A stretch of 8,642 bases of DNA from Balneolales bacterium (GTDB taxonomy: Bacteria > Bacteroidota > Rhodothermia > Balneolales > Natronogracilivirgulaceae): the NCBI GenBank assembly GCA_007116685.1, contig SKIC01000053.1:1-8642 (forward strand). Direction: 5' to 3'. The notes beneath the pieces were generated by a model that was not told the DNA's origin, did not search any database, and saw nothing but the letters and a program-made list of their open reading frames with translations. The translations under genes were made by a program, and so were the position numbers. Positions 1 through 5,355 of the stretch are shown here, piece after piece (the first letter of the stretch is position 1; each line of letters begins with the position of its first letter).

Positions 1-7
1 AACTCAT

Positions 8-66
8 CTTTTAAATGTATTCGGACAGCCGGACTGGCGTCCGACAGCCCGAGGTGGTTTTAGCGT
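8..66. repeat. 59-bp direct repeat, copy 1
   Basis: It matches positions 396-454 at 57 of 59 bases, with single differences near position 18 and at position 50. It contains a hairpin at 21-44: TCGGAC pairs with GTCCGA and GCC with GGC, with one bulged A and a 5-nt loop. It ends in the 11-mer GCCCGAGGTGG followed by TTTTAGCGT. Confidence 0.9.
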
Positions 67-69
67 TTC

Positions 70-82
70 GCTCCTCTGGAGC
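70..82 (+). terminator. Small hairpin followed by T-rich tract
   Basis: GCTCC and GGAGC pair around a 3-nt loop (TCT) and are followed by TTTTGTTTTG. It has terminator form on the plus strand for a gene that would lie left of the window. The stem is only 5 bp and it resembles the other hairpins here, so it may simply be a repeat. Confidence 0.25.
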
Positions 83-121
83 TTTTGTTTTGGGCGATTT
101 TCTTTTTACTACAAAGGTGGC

Positions 122-134
122 GTCCCTCCGGGAC
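122..134 (+). terminator. Small hairpin followed by T-rich tract, left end of the inverted-repeat module
   Basis: GTCCC and GGGAC pair around TCC and are followed by TTTTGTTT on the plus strand. It sits 3 nt inside the CTACAAAGGT end. It could be a weak intrinsic terminator or a structural part of the repeat. Confidence 0.25.
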
Positions 135-250
135 TTTTGTTTAGAAACTTAGACAAGGGTTGTTCTTCTACTCGAATTTAATGCTGAGCTATGATATCTA
201 TACGGTTCTTGAAATGTACGAACACATATCCATTCGAGGCTGTTGCAATT

Positions 251-267
251 ATGCTCCGGAGGAGCAT
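251..267. repeat. 7-bp perfect palindrome at the right end of the module
   Basis: ATGCTCC and GGAGCAT pair around GGA. It lies directly beside ACCTTTGTAG. No T-run follows on either strand, so a terminator role is unlikely. Confidence 0.5.
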
Positions 268-301
268 AACCTTTGTAGAACTAATATCGAAAAAATGACC
301 C

Positions 302-319
302 AAAAGCCCCAGCGGGGGC
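302..319 (-). terminator. Candidate intrinsic terminator for the operon
   Basis: On the minus strand GCCCC, a CGCT loop and GGGGC are followed directly by TTTT, then GGG and a further T-rich stretch. The stem is short but all G-C. It lies about 210 nt past the last stop codon (530), with no nearer candidate that has a T-run. This is a weak call, as the hairpin belongs to the same group of small palindromes. Confidence 0.3.
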
Positions 320-343
320 GACACTTTTATCAAAAGATAATTT

Positions 344-367
344 CGCTGCGTGAGGATCACTGCAGCG
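344..367. repeat. 10-bp hairpin with one bulge
   Basis: CGCTGC pairs with GCAGCG and, inside it, GTGA pairs with TCAC around a GGA loop, with one unpaired T. It is among the strongest stems in the window. No T-run follows on either strand, so it is more likely an RNA-level structure or a repeat-element part than a terminator. Confidence 0.5.
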
Positions 368-395
368 GGGAGGGTTTTGGTTTGCAGGCTTGGTG

Positions 396-454
396 CTTTT
401 AAATGTTTTCGGACAGCCGGACTGGCGTCCGACAGCCTGAGGTGGTTTTAGCGT
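396..454. repeat. 59-bp direct repeat, copy 2
   Basis: It matches positions 8-66 at 57 of 59 bases and has the same hairpin (409-432), unchanged. It is followed at once by a broken third copy of the start of the hairpin (CGGACAGCCG, 456-465). The two full copies enclose 329 bp that contain the inverted-repeat module and hairpins. Confidence 0.9.
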
Positions 455-455
455 A

Positions 456-465
456 CGGACAGCCG
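456..465. repeat. Truncated third copy of the 59-bp repeat's hairpin arm
   Basis: CGGACAGCCG repeats positions 22-31 and 410-419 exactly, then diverges. It sits directly after copy 2, which suggests slippage or a partial tandem insertion. Confidence 0.5.
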
Positions 466-508
466 CTTTTGGTGCGCTAATTTTGGGACATTCCGAGATT
501 TTTGATTT

Positions 509-519
509 GCCTGAGGTGG
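509..519. repeat. 11-mer repeat GCCTGAGGTGG, third copy
   Basis: The 11-mer GCC(C/T)GAGGTGG occurs at 47-57, 435-445, 509-519 and 543-553. This copy lies just past the end of the last GH17 gene and is followed by TTGCTTCGG rather than TTTTAGCG. Confidence 0.6.
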
Positions 520-529
520 TTGCTTCGGT

Positions 530-1483
530 TTATGTGGCGACAGCCCGAGGTGGCTTCAGCTCTTTGGTTTGCATGGCTAGTTTTGGGCTGCGGTCAGTAT
601 GGTAGAGGCCCCAGTGTTTTTCGGGTTCGAGTTCGTCGGGTGAGCCTTTCCAGGATTCATCAAAGGCTTCGAAGAAATAGGTCAGGATATTTTCTTTTTC
701 GGTCCAGGTCATGAGTTTTTCGAAGTAGATTTTTTGATAGACTTCGTTCACGTTATCAGGATCAATTCCCTGTCCGTTTGAATTGGTTGCCCAGCCGGCT
801 TCTGTAATTACTACGGGCGTATCAGGATACATTTCTGCCACCGAATAATAATTATCCTTGGTGTACTCCAGAGCCTGGTCTATATGTTTGTATTCCCAGA
901 CCGGATAGGTGTGTATAGAGATGAAATCAACCGCTTTTGCCAGTTCTTTGAGTTTACCGAGCCAAGGCACGTAATTCTCGCAAAAAGTTACCGGCTGACT
1001 GGCTTTGGAACGCACAAAATTCACATAATCCCGAACTTTTTTCTCATGCACATAGTGATCTGTCCAATCTACACAAGCCTCATTACCAACCGAAAGTGAT
1101 GAAATGATATCCGGATAAAGCCCTGCCCATTCCACGATTTTTTCCATCTTTTTTTGATTTGCAGCTGCATTGGCTTCGAGTTGCTTTTCAGAATACACCC
1201 CGCCATTCCACGGACAGTTGAAATTATTCATTTCCGCTTCTATGTACGCTCCCAGCATGATTGTAAATGGCAGTTTTTCGGTTTTGATGACCTCTAATAC
1301 CGTTTTTGAATGCTCATCACAATCGTAAAGGCGCAAGTGCTTCCAGTTTGGCTGCAAAATGAGCAAATCTTCTTTGATCTGCTCATAACTTGGAGACGGA
1401 CCACCGGGATATTGCCCATCCCGAAAACCCGAATAACAAATGGCTCTTCCCGGTGTGATTCCAAGTCTTTCGAATGTATTCAT
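530..1483 (-). CDS. GH17 beta-1,3-glucanase-like enzyme, cytoplasmic; C-terminus made of repeat sequence
   Basis: This 317-residue GH17 protein has acid/base Glu135 in SVGNEA and nucleophile Glu228 in VITEAGWA. HTYPVW (191-196) and FFEAFDESWKG (270-280) are also in place, followed by the closing HWGLYHTD (290-297). These motifs resemble the lipoprotein GH17 at 5356-6651 more than its direct neighbour. It has no signal peptide (MNTFERLGITPGRAICYSG), so a cytoplasmic role on imported oligosaccharides is likely. The ATG is 2 bp past the stop of the preceding GH17 gene, which fits translational coupling. It is the last gene of the operon. The final eight residues (KPPRAVAT) and the region of the stop codon are encoded by a copy of the intergenic repeat unit, so the native 3' end may have been replaced. 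All catalytic motifs lie upstream of this, so activity is probably kept. Confidence 0.92.
   Translation of the reverse strand: MNTFERLGITPGRAICYSGFRDGQYPGGPSPSYEQIKEDLLILQPNWKHLRLYDCDEHSKTVLEVIKTEKLPFTIMLGAYIEAEMNNFNCPWNGGVYSEKQLEANAAANQKKMEKIVEWAGLYPDIISSLSVGNEACVDWTDHYVHEKKVRDYVNFVRSKASQPVTFCENYVPWLGKLKELAKAVDFISIHTYPVWEYKHIDQALEYTKDNYYSVAEMYPDTPVVITEAGWATNSNGQGIDPDNVNEVYQKIYFEKLMTWTEKENILTYFFEAFDESWKGSPDELEPEKHWGLYHTDRSPKLAMQTKELKPPRAVAT
537..560. repeat. 11-mer repeat, fourth copy, inside the end of the GH17 gene
   Basis: GCGACAGCCCGAGGTGG (537-553), followed by CTTCAGC, matches the 3' half of the 59-bp repeat around GACAGCCCGAGGTGG exactly. On the minus strand it encodes PPRAV near the end of the GH17 protein, so the repeat overlaps coding sequence. 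Confidence 0.7.
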
Positions 1484-1485
1484 AG

Positions 1486-2391
1486 TTAGAATTTGAGATT
1501 ACCCTTACTGTCCCAGATTCCCCAGAACGCTCCAACATCCCCTTCACTGTCAACTTTCCAGGCTTCGTCGAAAGATGAGAAGTAAAACGTTTCGAGTCCG
1601 TTGGCTTTTGCCCAAAGGTGGGTGTTGATGAAATAGTGCATAGCGTTTTCATGGGATGGAAGTGCTTCTCCCAATCCTTCGCCCTGGCTTGGCCATCCGG
1701 TTTCTGTGATGATTACACGCTTACCTTTGGCGGCTTCAGTTGCCAACTGATACATGTGCTTCATGTGGTCGAAAGAATACTCGAAGGGAGTTCCTTCCCA
1801 GTAAGGATAGCAATTACATAAAATGACATCGCAGATATCTGCAACTTCCGGTCTGGATACGAATTCGTAATACGCATCTACATAACCAACAGGAATTTCA
1901 GGGAGCGCATCTTTCACTCTCTGGATATATCCTAACAATTCTTCCATGCTTAAATCTCCACGATATAATACCTCGTTACCCACAGCAGCAACATCTACGT
2001 ACCCAGCTTTAGCCAGACTAATCAGGGCTTCGATTTCTTCCTCATTTTTTGCGGTATCAGAACCGAGCCATGCACCTACCAAGGTTTGAAAACCTTGCTT
2101 TTTGGCAACCTGAGGTATCAATTCGTTGCCTTCTGTGCAGGAAAAACTTCTGATCCATTCGGTGTGTGGTTTTAGGATATTTAGCCTGTTGATGATTTGT
2201 GGCTCAGAAATTATATCTCCCGGCTTTTGACCCTCTTCATATAAACTGAAGCAAAATCCATGTACCCCTGAGTTCAGGATTTGATGAAAGAGCTTCTTTT
2301 TCTCTTCCAGTGAAAAATTGCGTGACAGTACAAGTTCATCAGGAACCTCAGTTCCTTTGTAAATCAAAAACCGTTCTGATCTGTAAGACAT
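1486..2391 (-). CDS. GH17 enzyme, cytoplasmic, transferase-like motif
   Basis: This 301-residue GH17 protein is close to the size of a bare catalytic barrel. The acid/base is Glu140 in AVGNEVLYRGDLS and the nucleophile is Glu230 in IITETGWPSQGEG; SSFDEAWK (272-279) follows the barrel pattern. The VGNEV(L/I)xR(G/N)(D/E) form is the one I associate with bacterial GH17 glucanosyltransferases and NdvB-type GH17 domains, so branching or chain transfer is possible besides hydrolysis. No signal peptide or membrane segment is visible (MSYRSERFLIYKGTEV), so it should stay in the cytoplasm. It differs from the other two GH17 proteins, which share GNEA, HTYP and FEAFDE. It follows the transporter by 26 bp and has an AGGGG ribosome binding site. 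Its stop lies 2 bp before the next GH17 start, which suggests coupled translation. Family secure, exact activity not. Confidence 0.92.
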   Translation of the reverse strand: MSYRSERFLIYKGTEVPDELVLSRNFSLEEKKKLFHQILNSGVHGFCFSLYEEGQKPGDIISEPQIINRLNILKPHTEWIRSFSCTEGNELIPQVAKKQGFQTLVGAWLGSDTAKNEEEIEALISLAKAGYVDVAAVGNEVLYRGDLSMEELLGYIQRVKDALPEIPVGYVDAYYEFVSRPEVADICDVILCNCYPYWEGTPFEYSFDHMKHMYQLATEAAKGKRVIITETGWPSQGEGLGEALPSHENAMHYFINTHLWAKANGLETFYFSSFDEAWKVDSEGDVGAFWGIWDSKGNLKF

Positions 2392-2398
2392 TATTATT

Positions 2399-2403
2399 CC
2401 CCT
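2399..2403 (-). promoter_or_regulatory. Ribosome binding site for the GH17 gene at 1486-2391
   Basis: On the minus strand AGGGG stands 7 nt before the ATG at 2389-2391. This is the clearest Shine-Dalgarno-like site in the window; the other starts have only weak A-rich or purine-rich leaders, as is common in Bacteroidota. It supports the chosen start. Confidence 0.4.
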
Positions 2404-2417
2404 AAAATATTAATCGT

Positions 2418-3851
2418 TTAAATTTTGCCTCTGCGGCGTACGAGTTCTTCCTGAATATCATTTGTCTTCTCTTCTGTGAGATCATAACCCCACATCACGA
2501 TAATGGCGAGTCCGGCTGTTACCGCTGGAATTATGATATCCGCTATTCTCAAATTCAACATGGTTTCGGCGGTTTGGGTAGCTGCGTTCTGATCAAAGCC
2601 AACCAATTTCAGTACCAAACCACTAACTACCAATGCGATACCCTGGCCTAGTTTAACCATCCACCAGTATACCGCACCGAAGGTACCCTCTTTACGAGGC
2701 ATACCATTTTCTAATTCATCAAGATCGCAAACGTCGGCAGTCATACTCATCATAAGTACAAACAAGCCACCTAAACCGAATGCCATCAAAGGTACAGGCA
2801 TGAACATTAACCATGGATTATCCGGGTTGAAACCCCACCATTTTAGCAGGTACCCAACAATTGAAATTGCGGTGGATATCATAAATGCATTACGCTTACC
2901 AACTTTGTTTGCCATCCAGGTAATAATTGGGATAACTACAACCGCTGTCATAAAAGCACTTATGGTAGAAAACCAGGCTGGCCAGTTTCCGGTGAGTTCG
3001 TAATCTCCGTTAAAGAGATAGAAAAGAATGATGAAATAACTGAAGGATGCTACGATTTGAAATCCATTGAATACCAAAAATGTGGCGCCACATATTCGTA
3101 AGAATGGCTTATGTAAAAAGACCTGCTTCATTTTTTTAATCAAATCAATCAGATTTTTGAAAGTAGACTTAAAATCCAGTTGGGCCTGATTGGTAATATT
3201 CTTCTGATCGATTTCTTTACAGAATAAGCCTGGCAAAATACCCATGATGATACAGAAACCACCCACAACCCAAGCCATGGCGCGTACACCTTCTGCTTGT
3301 GTTTCAAATAAATTTGGATTGGCAATAATCACCCAGAACCAAGGCACTATCATCCATGCAAACTGACCAATGGTTTGAGCAAAACCCATCAATCTTGTAC
3401 GCTCCTTATAATCAGAGGTCATTTCATACCCGAGTGCTATAAGTGGCGTTGAGAAAAGTGTATTCGCCGCAATAAATACCAGCGACATTATCAGGAAATA
3501 CCAGAAATTGTAGGTTGGTCCGGCAGCGGGATCCATTTGCCATAATAAAATAAATACGATACCTGCCAGAAACGCCCCCATAAAAATATATGGCTTTCTA
3601 CGTCCGTAACGGGATTGCGTATTATCAGAAATATATCCTACAATGGGATCGGTAATGGCATCAAAAAGTCTGGGTATACCTCCCAATAAACCGGCAAGGA
3701 AAGGATCAATTCCAAATGCTGTAAGGAGGAAAAACTGAAATACACCTAGCGCACCGGGAAATAGATTGTTTACCAGGTGACCCGAACCAAATGCTGCTTT
3801 TTCCAGTACAGGGATTTTTGCTCTTCTAGGGGTTGGCGTTTCTGTCGTCAT
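2418..3851 (-). CDS. Sugar:cation symporter, GPH (MelB-like) family of the major facilitator superfamily
   Basis: This 477-residue, strongly hydrophobic protein has about 12 predicted membrane segments and a middle cytoplasmic loop rich in Lys (about 211-248). The GPH signature is clear: RLFDAITDPIVGYISD then RYGRRKP (61-87). Asp64 and Asp68 fall where MelB has Asp55 and Asp59, the cation and sugar site. Later, MTADVCDLDELENGMPRKEG (370-389) and WWMVKLGQG (396-404) match the second GPH region; Lys400 appears to correspond to MelB Lys377. The likely role is uptake of a glucoside or oligosaccharide across the inner membrane with Na+ or H+. Its place between cytoplasmic-type GH30 and GH17 genes suggests short beta-1,3/1,6-glucan oligosaccharides as cargo. 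The C-terminus is a short charged tail (EEKTNDIQEELVRRRGKI). The family is secure; the substrate is inferred only from neighbours. Confidence 0.92.
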   Translation of the reverse strand: MTTETPTPRRAKIPVLEKAAFGSGHLVNNLFPGALGVFQFFLLTAFGIDPFLAGLLGGIPRLFDAITDPIVGYISDNTQSRYGRRKPYIFMGAFLAGIVFILLWQMDPAAGPTYNFWYFLIMSLVFIAANTLFSTPLIALGYEMTSDYKERTRLMGFAQTIGQFAWMIVPWFWVIIANPNLFETQAEGVRAMAWVVGGFCIIMGILPGLFCKEIDQKNITNQAQLDFKSTFKNLIDLIKKMKQVFLHKPFLRICGATFLVFNGFQIVASFSYFIILFYLFNGDYELTGNWPAWFSTISAFMTAVVVIPIITWMANKVGKRNAFMISTAISIVGYLLKWWGFNPDNPWLMFMPVPLMAFGLGGLFVLMMSMTADVCDLDELENGMPRKEGTFGAVYWWMVKLGQGIALVVSGLVLKLVGFDQNAATQTAETMLNLRIADIIIPAVTAGLAIIVMWGYDLTEEKTNDIQEELVRRRGKI

Positions 3852-3866
3852 TAGTTGGCTTTCTGT

Positions 3867-5315
3867 TTATTGAATTTCTAAAGTCCTTGATATTAAAACA
3901 GTTTGAACTGCTCTGGCTCTAATACAAAAGGACATTTCTGCGTCATTAAGATGGAGAATTATTTTCTTATTTCTATCACCTTTATTGCTCAATACGAGTA
4001 CGATTGAACCATCAGGATTTTGTACGGAAACGGCATTTAGGCCATCAACATTGGAGAATTTTGTTTGAATCTGTATCGCATCCGGGCGGATAAATTTGCT
4101 AAAATGCTGAATCACGAAATAAAGTGGTGTTAGATAGATTTCGTCCTTATCAGTATCTGCAATAATTGGAGCAATACACCAGTTTTTCGCCCAATTTGGG
4201 CCACCCTGACGATTTAAAATAAGATTCCAGTCAATCCAGCCATGAACACCGTTATTCAGGCAATCGATGATATCATTGGCATATCGAAATACCGGTGCAT
4301 ATTTGGGATGAAGATGTTTTTTGTTTTCCGGCGCCCAGGTGTAGCCCCAATCTTTGGCTTCATCAGTCCAATACCAAGCATCGTCTTGCCAACGTGGCAC
4401 TTCGGCATCGATGCAGGCTTCTGTTTGGATGAGTAATTTCTCAGGAGCCTTCTCGCTGACATAACGTAAATGTTCCGGGAAAGCATAAAACGTGCTGCCA
4501 TACCAATGCACAGCAGTTCCATCAAAAAAGGATAACGCTTCCGGGTTATCGTACATCGCATCTGCCCATTCCAGGAGCTCATCATCCCTGTTTTGATCAT
4601 ATCCTAAAATGGATACCTCTGGATGTTTTTCCCGCAACTCCGGACCAAGTGCATTAAGCACAAAATGATTCATTTCCTCGGGAGTAAAATGCATGCTCTC
4701 CCAATTTTCATCATTACCGAGTGGTTCGTTATTTACGGTAATCGCAGAAATGTCAATTCCCTCTGATTGATACGCCTCAATATATTTCGAAAAATACTGA
4801 GCCCATGTTTTTTGATATTCGGGCAATAGTTTTCCACCACGCCAATCATTATTGTCTTTCATCCAGGGCGGAGCAGTCCATGGCGAAGCGATGATTTTGA
4901 AACCATTTATAGAAACCTTAGCAGCATCTTTGATGAGTGGGATAAGGTGCTTCTTGTCTTCCTCAATTGAAAACGATTCCAGGTTTTTATCGCCTGAAAC
5001 TGGTGCGTAGCAATAATTATACGTAGAAAAATCGCAGGAATTAATGTGCGTCCGAGTCAGGGAATAACGAGAACCGTTATCACCAAAATAAGCTTCTAAA
5101 ACTTTTTTGCGATTTTCGGCACTCAATTCTTGAAGCACAGCAGCGGAGGCTTGTGTAAAGGAGCCTCCGAAACCGAGTATTTTTTGACCAGTAATTTCCG
5201 GCTGAATACGAATCTCTACCTGCATATTCGAGTCAGGAAACGAACGTACTCTGGCCATTTTGTTACCAGAATACGACGTTTCAAATATTTGCATTTCAGA
5301 GATTGGGCTGGTCAT
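3867..5315 (-). CDS. GH30 family beta-glucosidase/beta-1,6-glucanase, no signal peptide
   Basis: This 482-residue protein matches the full GH30 layout, a (beta/alpha)8 barrel with a C-terminal beta side domain. It shows the N-terminal GFGGSFTQASA motif (48-58), ASPWTAPPWMKDN (143-155), the acid/base Glu197 in TVNNEP and the nucleophile Glu299 in LIQTEAC. The end (about 425-475, with SIVLVLSNKGDRNKKI) fits the side-domain strands. GH30 includes glucocerebrosidase-like enzymes and beta-1,6-glucanases; marine laminarin loci use GH30 enzymes to take off beta-1,6-linked glucose branches, which I infer here. The N-terminus (MTSPISEMQIFETSY) has no hydrophobic segment, so the enzyme is probably cytoplasmic, unlike many secreted GH30 enzymes. 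The start is chosen because the next upstream in-frame-looking ATG is followed at once by TGA. It lies 15 bp before the transporter gene. The subfamily is not certain. Confidence 0.92.
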   Translation of the reverse strand: MTSPISEMQIFETSYSGNKMARVRSFPDSNMQVEIRIQPEITGQKILGFGGSFTQASAAVLQELSAENRKKVLEAYFGDNGSRYSLTRTHINSCDFSTYNYCYAPVSGDKNLESFSIEEDKKHLIPLIKDAAKVSINGFKIIASPWTAPPWMKDNNDWRGGKLLPEYQKTWAQYFSKYIEAYQSEGIDISAITVNNEPLGNDENWESMHFTPEEMNHFVLNALGPELREKHPEVSILGYDQNRDDELLEWADAMYDNPEALSFFDGTAVHWYGSTFYAFPEHLRYVSEKAPEKLLIQTEACIDAEVPRWQDDAWYWTDEAKDWGYTWAPENKKHLHPKYAPVFRYANDIIDCLNNGVHGWIDWNLILNRQGGPNWAKNWCIAPIIADTDKDEIYLTPLYFVIQHFSKFIRPDAIQIQTKFSNVDGLNAVSVQNPDGSIVLVLSNKGDRNKKIILHLNDAEMSFCIRARAVQTVLISRTLEIQ

Positions 5316-5355
5316 ACTTAATCACATACGAATCAAAGAACTTGCTTAATAGATT

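Larger units (their letters stand above)
109..278. repeat. 170-bp module bounded by a perfect 10-bp inverted repeat
   Basis: CTACAAAGGT (109-118) and ACCTTTGTAG (269-278) are exact reverse complements, 150 bp apart. Each end is flanked on the inside by a short GC-rich hairpin (122-134 and 251-267), so the ends resemble each other for about 27 bp. From memory, CTTTGTAG beside a small CTCCGGAG-type palindrome is common between genes in Bacteroidota; I cannot confirm this here. No open frame of note lies inside. It could be a non-autonomous mobile element or a fused pair of dispersed palindromes. Confidence 0.55.
1..529. other. Gene-free, repeat-rich region downstream of the operon
   Basis: I see no convincing gene in these 529 bp. 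The longest open frame (80 codons, 160-402 on the plus strand) runs straight through the inverted repeats and hairpins, has a Cys-rich composition and no recognisable motif, so I read it as chance. The region holds two 59-bp direct repeats, a 170-bp module with inverted ends, several small hairpins and four copies of the 11-mer GCC(C/T)GAGGTGG. What lies further left is outside the window. Confidence 0.7.

Noticed and set aside
267..275. Bacteroidota -7 promoter box (TAnnTTTG) in TAACCTTTG
   Set aside because: There is one extra base between TA and TTTG, no clear -33 TTG at the right distance, and the sequence is part of the inverted repeat end.
160..402. 80-codon open frame on the plus strand in the repeat region
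   Set aside because: It crosses the inverted repeat end and several hairpins, has no motif and a skewed Cys-rich composition; similar chance frames arise from translating such palindromic repeats.
8..454. CRISPR array
   Set aside because: Only two full repeat copies, 329 bp apart, with palindromic modules in place of a spacer and no cas genes.
448..484. TTAGCG/CGCTAA stem followed by TTTT as a terminator
   Set aside because: A 6-bp stem with a 21-nt loop is weak, and it would act on the plus strand, where no gene is seen upstream.
375..573. Shared TTTGGTTTGCA at 376-386 and 563-573 as a further duplication
   Set aside because: Only 11 bases match exactly and the flanks diverge quickly; chance cannot be excluded.
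1383..1652. 89-codon minus-strand frame across the junction of the two GH17 genes
   Set aside because: It is out of frame with both GH17 genes, which are intact and explain the sequence fully.
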